A DNA stretch of 32,188 bases from a virus, in IMG/VR virus record IMGVR_UViG_3300011254_000319, positions 1 through 32,188 of that record; one strand, given 5' to 3'. The position numbers and the translations under genes were made by a program. Every line of letters begins with the position of its first letter. Position 1 is the stretch's first letter. Below the pieces are notes generated by a model, which searched no databases, was not told the origin of the DNA, and saw nothing but the letters and a program-made list of their open reading frames with translations. Positions 1-9,000 of the stretch are shown here, one piece after another.

Positions 1-75
1 ACTGATTTTTTCGCAATTAGGTCGACTGATTATTCGAAGGCTGGTGAAGGCGAAGACTTTGAGGATATTTGGTAA
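1..75 (+). CDS. nrdB: Ribonucleotide reductase class I small (beta) subunit, C-terminal fragment
   Basis: Frame 1 is open from the window edge and ends at TAA 73-75, giving only 24 residues. The fragment contains RSTDYSKAG followed by an acidic tail ending in FEDIW. Class I beta subunits typically end this way: a conserved Tyr in a (T/S)-(E/D)-Y-S context relays the radical to the large subunit, and a flexible acidic tail ending in hydrophobic residues docks onto it. The nrdA gene starts about 220 bp downstream on the same strand, which supports the assignment. The ferritin-like metal-binding core lies outside the window, so the metal type (diiron, dimanganese or mixed) and the presence of the radical Tyr cannot be judged. 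The identification rests on a short motif plus context. Confidence 0.68.
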   Translation, partial: TDFFAIRSTDYSKAGEGEDFEDIW

Positions 76-113
76 AATTGATATTACACAAAAGGAAATA
101 GAAAAACAATTAT

Positions 114-308
114 ATGAAAGAACAGACACTTATAGAGATGAAGAAAAAAATAGAGACGCTGGGATCAGTGGTTCAGACTCTGACGATGGAAATGGATCAT
201 CTCAAAACTTTATCTTTTGGAACTAGTAAACTAATAAAAGAAATGCCTGGTTATAATGAGGCAATTGAAAAACTAAAACAAGACGCAGAAAAAAATGAGT
301 TGGAATGA
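114..308 (+). CDS. Small coiled-coil-like protein between nrdB and nrdA
   Basis: This is a 64-residue ORF with no family I recognise. It is rich in Lys, Glu, Met and Leu with heptad-like spacing, so it is probably helical, and it has no Cys, signal peptide or membrane segment. An in-frame TAG at 99-101 limits the start to ATG 114; a purine-rich AAAAGGAA stretch lies at 90-97, rather far upstream. Its last 14 bases overlap the start of nrdA (ATG 295), which suggests translational coupling within an nrdB–ORF–nrdA operon. It could be a small accessory or regulatory factor or simply filler between the reductase subunits. An alternative ORF at 44-226 in another frame is less convincing. Confidence 0.5.
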   Translation: MKEQTLIEMKKKIETLGSVVQTLTMEMDHLKTLSFGTSKLIKEMPGYNEAIEKLKQDAEKNELE

Positions 309-2016
309 AAACTGGAAAAAAGGTGAAGATTACCCTGAGTGGGGTAACAACGACGTATACAAGAAGACTATATCCGGGGGATATTTATTCGACGGAGAAA
401 CACCACGAGAAGCATACCAAAGAGTCGCTAAAGCAGTTGCTCGTAGATTATATAAGCCGGAAATGGCAGAAACTTTCTTTGAGTACATTTGGAATGGCTG
501 GCTATGTCTTGCTAGCCCTGTCCTTAGCAATACTGGTACTGATCGCGGTTTGCCTATTAGTTGCTTTGGTATTGACGTAGCTGATAGTATACAAGATATT
601 GGACAAAAGAATCTAGAGATGATGCTACTCGCTAAGCACGGCGGTGGAGTTGGTATCGGTATAAATCAAATCAGACCCGCTGGCGCTAATATAACAGGTA
701 ATGGAACATCAGATGGAATCGTCCCTTTTTGCAAAATATATGATTCAACTATTCTCGCAACAAACCAAGGATCTGTACGACGAGGTGCTGCTTCAGTTAA
801 TATCAACATTGAACATGGAGATTTCGAACAGTGGCTTGAAATCAGAGAGCCGAAAGGAGATGTTAACAGACAATCGCTTAACTTACATCAGTGCGCAGTT
901 GTTGGTGATAAGTTTATGCGAAAGCTTGAACAAGGAGATGCGGATGCTAGAAATAGATGGAGTAAACTTCTTAGAAAGCGAAAAGCAACTGGAGAACCGT
1001 ATATTATGTTTAAAGGAAATGTTAACAAAGCAAATCCACCGGCATATAAAGACAATGGACTAAAGGTTCACATGACGAATATATGTAGTGAAATAACACT
1101 GCATACAGATGAGTCGCACAGTTTTGTTTGTTGTCTATCATCATTAAACTTAGCAAAATATGAAGAATGGAAAGACACTAATCTTATATACGACGCTATA
1201 TGGTTTCTTGACGGCGTCATGGAAGAATTTATTCAGAGAGCGAAAGGACTTAGAGGATTTGAGAATGCAATACGATCAGCTCAAAAAGGAAGGGCCTTGG
1301 GCTTGGGGGTCCTTGGATGGCATACATATCTCCAGGAAAAAGGTATTCCTTTCGAAGGTCTACTTGCTCAGTTTGAGACTAGGAAAATTTTTAGCCAAAT
1401 TAAGATTGAAAGTGAGAGAGCTTCTATGACTCTTGCTGAAACTTATGGTGAACCTTTGTGGTGTGTTGGTACTGGTATGCGTAATACTCATTTACGTGCT
1501 ATTGCTCCCACTGTATCTAATAGTAAACTTAGTGGTAATGTTTCACCGGGAATAGAACCTTGGGCTGCTAATGTATTTACAGAACAATCAGCTAAGGGCA
1601 CCTTTATACGTAAAAATCCTACCCTTTTAAAATTATTAAGAAAACATAAAATAAATACAAATGAAATATGGAGTAAGATCCTTGCTGATGGAGGTAGCGT
1701 TCAGGATATATCTGAATTAGATAACATTACGATGGGACACGACATACCTGTTAAGGAAGTGTTTAAAACGTTTAAGGAGATTAATCAACTAGAGTTAGTT
1801 AATCAAGCTGGACTGAGACAGCAATATGTAGATCAGTCAGTTAGTTTAAATTTAGCTTTTCCTTCTGAAGCAACACCTAAGTGGCTTAATAAAGTACATT
1901 TTGATGCTTGGAAAAAAGGGGTGAAGACTTTGTATTATACTAGAACGGAGAGCGTTCTGCGAGGAGATATTGCGCAACAGGCAATGAGTGAAGATTGTCT
2001 CGCGTGTGATGGTTAG
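295..2016 (+). CDS. nrdA: Ribonucleoside-diphosphate reductase class I large (alpha) subunit
   Basis: The enzyme reduces ribonucleoside diphosphates to deoxyribonucleotides for phage DNA synthesis, working with the NrdB subunit encoded just upstream. At 573 aa it is short for the family (Escherichia coli NrdA is about 760). It starts almost directly in the ten-stranded barrel domain, with no N-terminal ATP-cone, so dATP activity control is probably missing. Visible catalytic residues are Cys90 (redox partner, in LPISCF), Asn262/Cys264/Glu266 (NICSEI, thiyl radical site), Cys279 or Cys280 (second redox Cys), the Tyr547-Tyr548 radical-transfer pair in TLYYTRTES, and the C-terminal reductant pair Cys568/Cys571 in EDCLACDG. 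All essential residues are present, so it should be active. ATG 295 overlaps the preceding ORF. The YY pair separates it from class II and III enzymes. Confidence 0.95.
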   Translation: MSWNENWKKGEDYPEWGNNDVYKKTISGGYLFDGETPREAYQRVAKAVARRLYKPEMAETFFEYIWNGWLCLASPVLSNTGTDRGLPISCFGIDVADSIQDIGQKNLEMMLLAKHGGGVGIGINQIRPAGANITGNGTSDGIVPFCKIYDSTILATNQGSVRRGAASVNINIEHGDFEQWLEIREPKGDVNRQSLNLHQCAVVGDKFMRKLEQGDADARNRWSKLLRKRKATGEPYIMFKGNVNKANPPAYKDNGLKVHMTNICSEITLHTDESHSFVCCLSSLNLAKYEEWKDTNLIYDAIWFLDGVMEEFIQRAKGLRGFENAIRSAQKGRALGLGVLGWHTYLQEKGIPFEGLLAQFETRKIFSQIKIESERASMTLAETYGEPLWCVGTGMRNTHLRAIAPTVSNSKLSGNVSPGIEPWAANVFTEQSAKGTFIRKNPTLLKLLRKHKINTNEIWSKILADGGSVQDISELDNITMGHDIPVKEVFKTFKEINQLELVNQAGLRQQYVDQSVSLNLAFPSEATPKWLNKVHFDAWKKGVKTLYYTRTESVLRGDIAQQAMSEDCLACDG

Positions 2017-2038
2017 TTGTTTAGTTAGTTGTAGAAGA

Positions 2039-2069
2039 GGGGTACTGGAAACGGTGCCCCCTTTTTTTT
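2039..2069 (+). terminator. Rho-independent terminator after nrdA
   Basis: A 9-bp stem (2039-2047 with 2052-2060, including G·U pairs) closes a GAAA tetraloop and is followed by eight T residues at 2062-2069. It sits between the convergent ends of nrdA (plus) and the last gene of the minus-strand virion block. It is clearly oriented for the plus strand. On the minus strand it is followed only by a mixed pyrimidine stretch, so bidirectional action is possible but weaker. Confidence 0.88.
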
Positions 2070-2071
2070 AC

Positions 2072-2296
2072 TTAGTATTTAGTTACCCTGCCTTTTGTAT
2101 TTTTTTCTTTTTGAGCTTTAGCTTTTGAAGCAGGCGTTACTTCGCTCCAAGTTTTAGGAGTATCTTTACTTATTTTTTTTGTAGGCCTAAAAGTATTTTC
2201 ACCTTCGCTATAATCTTCATTTCCTTTTGGGGTTTTCCATTCTTCTTTAAACCAACGGTTTAAGTTTTTAAACGGTGAATTTTGTATATAAGGCAT
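2072..2296 (-). CDS. Small basic hypothetical phage protein (74 aa)
   Basis: Last gene of the minus-strand block. The ORF can be extended to 2332, but the internal Met at 2296 begins one base after the stop of the upstream 70-aa gene and gives a natural junction, so I place the start there. The product is Lys/Thr/Ser-rich and hydrophilic. Its central FRPTKKISKDTPKTWSEV segment resembles small domain-of-unknown-function proteins I associate with marine phages. No catalytic motif, Cys pair or membrane segment is visible. Its position after the lysis genes and before the terminator gives no functional clue. Function unknown. Confidence 0.62.
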   Translation of the reverse strand: MPYIQNSPFKNLNRWFKEEWKTPKGNEDYSEGENTFRPTKKISKDTPKTWSEVTPASKAKAQKEKNTKGRVTKY

Positions 2297-2297
2297 A

Positions 2298-2510
2298 TTA
2301 TTTAGATTTATTTCCCCATTTAGCTGCACCAACTTTTCTACATTTAACTAAAGCTCCACTAGCGTAAGCTGAAGGCCATTTTTTATATCTACTTTTCACC
2401 TTAGTGTAACAAGCGTCTCTTTTTTTAGTAGGAGCATCTTCAGAGCCTACTTTGTACCCGTTGTTACCTTTAACCCCTAACCCTTGAAGTCCTATTCCTT
2501 TTGTTCTCAT
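2298..2510 (-). CDS. Small conserved Cys-containing basic phage protein
   Basis: A 70-aa product with a Gly-rich N-terminus followed by RDACYTKVKSRYKKW and PSAYASGALVKCRKVG. This pattern of two Cys residues, Lys/Arg clusters and a PSAYASGALVKCRK motif recalls short proteins of unknown function common in marine tailed phages (recollection, not a search). The two cysteines, about 24 residues apart, could form a disulphide or contribute to a metal site. The high positive charge suggests nucleic-acid or envelope contact, but that is inference. It lies directly upstream of, and nearly touching, the 74-aa gene, so the two are probably co-translated. Confidence 0.72.
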   Translation of the reverse strand: MRTKGIGLQGLGVKGNNGYKVGSEDAPTKKRDACYTKVKSRYKKWPSAYASGALVKCRKVGAAKWGNKSK

Positions 2511-2523
2511 AATTTTTACATGT

Positions 2524-2877
2524 TTAATATACCCACATTACGTTAGGCGTTTTGTTTTTATCTATATCTACATGAATAAATGTACCAGCTACACCAATTC
2601 TATTAAAACCTGTTTCTATTAATACATTTATTAATTTAAACCTGTCATTCGATGTTTTACAAGATATATCTGCAGCTAAGCCTTTAAGATGGGAAGAAGA
2701 GGGTTTTCCGCCTACATTTTTATTATGTGTAACTGTTCTATAACCTGAGTTTATTTTTATAGGTTTTCCAAACTTTTTACGAGCGATGTCAAGCATGCTT
2801 AAAAGCTCTTCACTCATTTTGCTTCCGCTACCTTTTTCGTCAGGTGAATCAAATTCTTTTAACTTAAAATACCTCAT
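2524..2877 (-). CDS. Peptidase M15-family murein endopeptidase (endolysin candidate)
   Basis: A 117-aa single-domain zinc peptidase of the D-Ala-D-Ala carboxypeptidase/L-Ala-D-Glu endopeptidase type. The family signature is visible: INSGYRT, then SSHLKGLAADI with His63 and Asp70, and FIHVDI near the C-terminus with His102; these three are the expected zinc ligands. The length is usual for the compact M15 domain, with no signal peptide or separate cell-wall-binding domain. Its ATG (2877) shares a base with the stop of the upstream holin candidate (TAATG), so the pair reads as a lysis cassette that cleaves peptidoglycan cross-links at the end of infection. A virion-associated peptidase is a less likely alternative. 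Confidence 0.88.
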   Translation of the reverse strand: MRYFKLKEFDSPDEKGSGSKMSEELLSMLDIARKKFGKPIKINSGYRTVTHNKNVGGKPSSSHLKGLAADISCKTSNDRFKLINVLIETGFNRIGVAGTFIHVDIDKNKTPNVMWVY

Positions 2878-3032
2878 TAATTATCTTCTTTAATTTTTGA
2901 CCACTTAGCAATAGTATATCCAATAGTTACTACCAGCAAAATTATTTTTAACCAGTCTTCAATTGCTGTGAATGTTGTTATACCTAAAGTTCCCCCGTTA
3001 ATAACGTATAGTTTTATTTCGTTTAAACTCAT
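2877..3032 (-). CDS. Putative holin (51 aa, one membrane segment)
   Basis: A short gene starting MSLNEIKLYVINGG and ending KWSKIKEDN. Residues about 27-44 (DWLKIILLVVTIGYTIAKW region) form a convincing transmembrane helix, followed by a charged C-terminal tail. A weaker hydrophobic stretch around residues 8-22 could be a second, shorter segment. It lies 4 bp after the giant virion gene, and its TAA overlaps the ATG of the M15 peptidase, the usual place for a holin that releases or activates an endolysin. Small size, a membrane helix and lysis-gene coupling support the call. Holins are too diverse to confirm by motif, so it could also be another small membrane protein. Confidence 0.7.
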   Translation of the reverse strand: MSLNEIKLYVINGGTLGITTFTAIEDWLKIILLVVTIGYTIAKWSKIKEDN

Positions 3033-3036
3033 TTTT

Positions 3037-6000
3037 TTATTTTTTTAAAATAGATCTTTTTAAAATTTCTAACTCTAATGAGTCTTTGCTTTTTTTATTT
3101 CTTTTTCTAGTAGCAGCTGCTTTTCTACCTGACTCTTTTCTTTTCATTCTTTTTTGGTACTCTTCATAAGCTATTTCTTGAGTAGTCATTTTTGATAGCC
3201 TTTCTTCTTCAGCTTCTTTCTTTTCTTTAGCTTTTTGATCTCTAGTAGCCTTTGCTTTTGCCTTGCCTTCTTCTTTTTTCTTAGCGGTCTCTCCTTCTTT
3301 TTTAGGATCAACTATACCTAGTTCCCAGCCTTGCCATCCTAATGCGGAAGCAACTCTTTGCCACGTTTCAAGATCAGAATTTAAAGCGTTTTGCATATTT
3401 TGAGCTTTAACGACAAGTCGATCTAGTGGAATATTAGTTACCGCAGTGGTGCCTCTAGCGCCTGCCATTAAAGCGGGGTTATCTAAAGCCAAGCCTCTGT
3501 TTTTTATTTCCCACATGTTATAATCAAAAGCTGATCCCGATTGTCTTAGCTTAGTTAATTTAGAAGATATAGGAGGCGAAACTTGTAGTGTTTGATAAGC
3601 TAATTCGGAATACATAGGCTGTTTTTTCTGTGATTTCTCATAAGCCTTAATAGCTAAGTTTTTAACCATAGATATAGCTGCTCCGCCAATTCCACCGCCA
3701 CCTCGTAAAACACTATCAAATGCGGAGTTTGCCATATCAAATGCTTGTTTAGCTTTTTTAGGATTTTTCTCCTGTTCGTCGTCGTCATCAAATAGCATTG
3801 AGAATAAGCCTTTTTGTAAAAATGAAAAGTATAAATTCTGAACAAAACCGTAATATAATATTTTAGATATATTAGTTTTCTTGTCTCCTCTACCGTTAAC
3901 CAAATCTAATGTAGCTTTTTTAGTTAACCTAGCATACTGAGCAGGCGTATTAGCAAATGCCAAAAACAATCTACCTAGGTTACTAGCTTGCTGCATACTA
4001 ATTTTATCTGTTCTTGAGGACTGTTGGTTATCTTCTGAAATTTCACTAAAATCTTGAAAAGCTTGTTTTTTAGCATCCGCTAGACTCATTCCGCTTGATT
4101 TAATATTTCCTTTTTTATCACTTATCGAAGATTTATCAAAAACAACAATGCTTTCAACTTTTTCAGACACTACTTGTGCTCCGTCTTCGTATCTTGCTGC
4201 TTTAAATCCTTTTTCAGCTAAGGCTTTTGTAACTTTTTCCATATTCTCTTTACCTATATAAAAGTCTTCAAACCTAGAATCAATTAACTCATACGTTGAA
4301 CCTTCAGAAGTTTCGATACCTAGCTCATTCATTGTATCTAGCAATTCTTTTTCAGATGCTATTTTATTTTTATCTATGTATATATTTCTAACTTCGCCGT
4401 TATTCATATCAGCATACGCTTTAGCTTCTCTTTTGTTAATAGCTAAATATATAAGACCTGATCGTTCTCCAAGCTCATTAAAAGACTTTGGACTAGCATT
4501 GTAGGTTAATAATTCCTCAACAGGGGTACTGCTTTCTTTTAAGTAAGTGTTCAACCTGTTTCTAAAAAACGTAGCACCACCAGAAGCAATAGCAAAACTA
4601 TCTCCGTACTGTGTTAATATAAAACCTTTTTGCCCAAGCAGCCCAATAAATGCAGTTACTTTATTTTTAGATTTTGCAGCTTCAGCTAATTCTGATTCTG
4701 TTACATTTATTTTTAATCCACTTCTACGGTTTCTAAGATAGTCAGAGTTTAATAAATCTACAACATCTCTCCAGTATTGAGGTTGATTAGCAAATGCCTG
4801 CGCAGCTTTTAACGGATTGTTATCTGTCCAGTTTATAAAGTTTACATTTGACAATTGCTGTAGCAATGCAGACTTAGTGTTTAAAGCCATAATAGCAGCC
4901 ACAGATCCGTTTAAGTAGTCTAGTAAAGCATTTTCTATACGAGTGTTATTTTGAGTCCTGTTACGGCCTGTTTTCATACGTTGTAGCATATTGTTTAATG
5001 CCTCTACATATTTAGGACCAAAAGCGGCTTCTAGCTTTGCTTTATTTTCTGGAGAAAACATTTTGTCTACATTTTCTTGCCAAGTTTTTAAATGAAACTC
5101 TCTTCTAGTATTTTCTAGGTTTTGTTGTATATCGTAAGATATATTACCACCTTCCCAGTTATTACCGGGCTCTGGGTATTTACCTTGTAATAGACCACGT
5201 AATTTTAAAGCGTACATTGCTAAAGGCGGGTTTTTCATCACCTTGTTTTTAATCTTAGCAATATCTTTTTCATTTAAACCAGGTATGTCCATTTGTTGAT
5301 TGTCCCAAAGCCAAACGCGTATAGCATCTTCGTTTGTAAATCCATCAATAGCTTCCTTGCCTAGCTCTTTAGATAAGCTTGTTGAACCTAGCTCTTTATT
5401 TATTTGCTTTTTTAAAGCCCTGAATTCAGCAGCGGTATTTAATCGTTCTCGAGTAATATTGTGTTCAGCTTTTGCAAATGGAGTTAAAATAGTTTGCTTA
5501 ATAAAATCTAAATCAGCATTTCCTTGTTTGCCTTTACTAACTAGCGGATACATCAGCCCTAAAAAATCTTCGTGGCTATATGGGACAAATAGCGCACCTT
5601 TTTTATTTTTACCTAGTTTTGTACCTCTAACTTTAGACACTATTTCATTTGCTGGTATACCTGAAACACCTTGAATCATTCTATTAATTTCAGTATCAAT
5701 TTTATTACTTTCCTTAATATTTTGTTCTTGAAAATTTAAGTCATTTAATACATCTTTAATATTAGCTGGGTCGCTAAGTGATATGGTAGATTTGTTAATA
5801 TCTCCTGTTAAATTAGGAAATACTCTCAGTGATGCAGTGTATCTGTCTTGGCCGTCTATTTTAGATGATCTAGTCCATCTTGCATACAATTGAACTGGGC
5901 TAGCTAATCTTGGAGTATTAAGCTTATTAACGTCTTCGCCGAGGTGAAATAAGCCTTTATTACCTAAGTCCATGTAATACACATCTTTATCGTTATACAA

Positions 6001-9000
6001 TGCGTTAACTATAGACTCGTTAGAATCTACCGTTACATTTAACTTAGCTTGCTCTCCGTTTTCTACTAAATATTCAAATACAGCTTTTTGAGCAACTAAT
6101 CTTCCGTTAATTACCTCTGCATATAAATTATTATCTTTTGCAAATTTAAGACCTTCGTCTTGGAATGCTTTTACTTTAGCAGCGTAGTCTTTGCTAGACA
6201 ATATTTCTTTTAAATCTTTTACACCAGCGGCGTCATCTAATCCTTTTCTTGAAAAAGATACAGTGCCGTCATCTGCTATCCTAGCGGTAAAGCTACTCAT
6301 TTGAGCTACATCATTAAGTTTTAACTCAATTGGTATTTTATTTTTTCCTATGCTTAATATAATGTCTCCTCCGACTTTTTGCTTTTTGCCGATCATAGAT
6401 ACGCTAACATCTTTAACCTTAGAAGCTCTTATTACTTTCTTAATGTAATTTTCATAAGCTAATCCTCTGTTACGTGCTTTTGCATCTGCAAATAATCCAT
6501 TCTCCCAAAGTCTATTGTCAAAATAGTTTTTAACAAGGTCTGCAACATCTTGGTCTTTAAGCGTTTCAAGATATGTGTCCATTGCCGCTGGACCTTGATC
6601 CGCTAATATATTTAACGCTTTGTTATGTATAGGAGCTATTTTAGGCTGCTTCATAGATTTTTCAGAAAACTTAATAAGCCCTCTGTCAATATCGCTAGCA
6701 ATAGTAATAGCTGCATTATCAGATAGTATTTTACCTAATAATTCTGCTCTATCTTCGAATAACTGAGTTAACGGTCCATTTTCTAATAAATCATTTTGGA
6801 ATATTTCTAAAGCAGTTTCAGAAGCAATTTGCCTAGCAACAGCATCTTCAGGATTTTGCTTTTTCTTTTTTCTTAAAGCTCCATCTTGAAAGTGATAATC
6901 TACAAATTCATTAACGCCTATTACACTATTTATATTAGGGTTTCTTTTTATAAACTCTGGACCTGATGTTAATCCACGACCAGCAGCATTGTCTCTGTCG
7001 ATCTTAAGCTTTTTACCGTTTTCATCAACCCATTCGTATTTAAAAATACCGTTTTTATTAATTTTTCTAGGAGGCATCCATTGCCCTTTTACTCTTTTAA
7101 GTATACCTTTTCTAAATAAAGGATGTCTAGCTAAGTAAGTGGTAGTATAGTTGTTTAACAACGTAGCTTTAAAGTCCGTTAGGAAGCCTTCATAACCTCC
7201 TTTATATTCATTAATAAACTTCTTAGTTGGTTTGTAAAAAGCGTCTGAAATGTCCATTTTAAGCTCCGCAATAAACGGACTTATAGTTCTGTTTTGAGAT
7301 ACTTTTTGATCGTAAAGCTGTACGTTCCTTTTTATACGTTCAGCTGTTTCATTTTCTAAAGCTTCTTGGTAAGTTTTACCTTCCTCTATTTTTTGATCAA
7401 CTGGTAGAGATTCTAAAAACGTAGGTTTTTTATTTAGCTCTGCTTCTTGTTGTAGCATTTTAGCTTCTGCATCCAAAGTATCTTCGGCAGTTTCTTCGGC
7501 TACTAATTCAGCTATTGAACCGGTTTCACCTGCAGCAACGTCTATTGATTTACCACCAATCCCCGCTTCTTTTTTATACTTTTTAAGAACGTCGCCTTTC
7601 CTAAAACCAAGTTGAGAATTTATAAAACCAATTAAACTGTTGTTTTCCTCAGGATTAAATCGCATAATGGTACCAGTAATCCCGTCCTTAACGTCGTCTA
7701 TAAAATCTTGTTTTGATTTGCCGTAAACAGAATCACCTTCAATACCTCTCATTATTAAAGCATCTATTGCGGTACCGTTTATTATTTCATTATAAGCATT
7801 AAATAAAGCTCCTGTGTCCCATTCTGCTTTTGTTACAGTGTAATTTCCGTCTGCGTCTTTAGGACCTACTAAATTGTCTACTTTGTCATTAAGCTTTTTT
7901 TGCTCAGGTGTAATTTTAGTTGACTCTTTAATATCTTCGCTTTTGAATGTACCTGTTTGAGCAAATTCTTTAAACGCTTTATTAAATTTTCCTTTATCAA
8001 AAAGCCTATTATAATCTCTAATGAAATCAAATGTAGCTTTTCCGTCCGCTAAATCAATATTACCATATGCTCCTGGTATTGTTTGTAAGAATCTTCTTAT
8101 AAAGTCTCTAACCTTTGCCATAAAGGAAGCGTTATAGACTAAATCACTATTAGCTAAAGCTTCTGACATTAAGGTTAAAGCTTCTTCAAAAGCATTAGAT
8201 TCTAACTGCACTTTTGCATCAGCAGCAGATTTAACAACAGCGTCATATGCTTTTTGATCAATACTCCCCTTTTCTAAATATTCTTTAGCTTTAGCCAACT
8301 TGCCTTCGTTAGCTTTAATTTGTTGGGCAGCTTTTGATTTGTATGCTTCTAAATTACTTAAAACGTTTGTTGCATCTCCTTTTATAGATTTGCCTAGTTC
8401 GGATTTTACAAAAGCCATTAAATCAGACCCAATTTTCTTAGCTCCTTCTGAACTACTATTTACAGCCGCTAATATTATTTTGTGAAGCAATTCATGCCTA
8501 GCTGTAGTTGTTACATTAGCTCTTTTTGCCAATGCTTTATTCACAATAATAGATCCATCTTCAGCAATAAAAACGCCAAATCTACTGTTTTTACCTGCTT
8601 CAATATCTGCGTCAGAGTATTTTCTATTACCTTTACTATCTTTTATCGATGCTATCTGATCTGCAAATTCTTGGTCAGTTTCAGTTGCAGTAAAATCGCC
8701 TTCTAAACCGGATTTTTTAATAAGTTTCTTAGCCTGTATTACATCTGTTTCTGTTTCAGATATTACTTGAAGCTGTGTGTTAATTTCAGCTATTCTACGT
8801 TTAGCATTTGTAGCTAAATCAGGATCAATACCTTCTATTTCACTAAGTAACTCTTGTTTTTGTATTAGCAAATCAAGTGCTTCTTTTTTACTTTGCTCAG
8901 AAAAGTTTTTAGGTATTGATGCGTTAGCATCTCTTACGCTCTTAATAGCGTCAGCACTTTCATTATAAGCCGCTTCACTTATTTCGCCATTATCAAAAGA

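Noticed and set aside
44-226. A 60-aa ORF overlapping the end of nrdB and the 64-aa ORF.
   Set aside because: Composition looks arbitrary (Gly/Ser/Asp runs), and it competes with a better-placed ORF that overlaps the nrdA start.
701-1063. A 120-aa plus-strand ORF inside nrdA.
   Set aside because: Out-of-frame shadow of a well-supported reductase gene; no recognisable features.
5300-5674. A 124-aa ORF antisense to the giant virion gene.
   Set aside because: Low-complexity reverse of a coding strand. The sense frame is open for 8 kb and shows conserved motifs.
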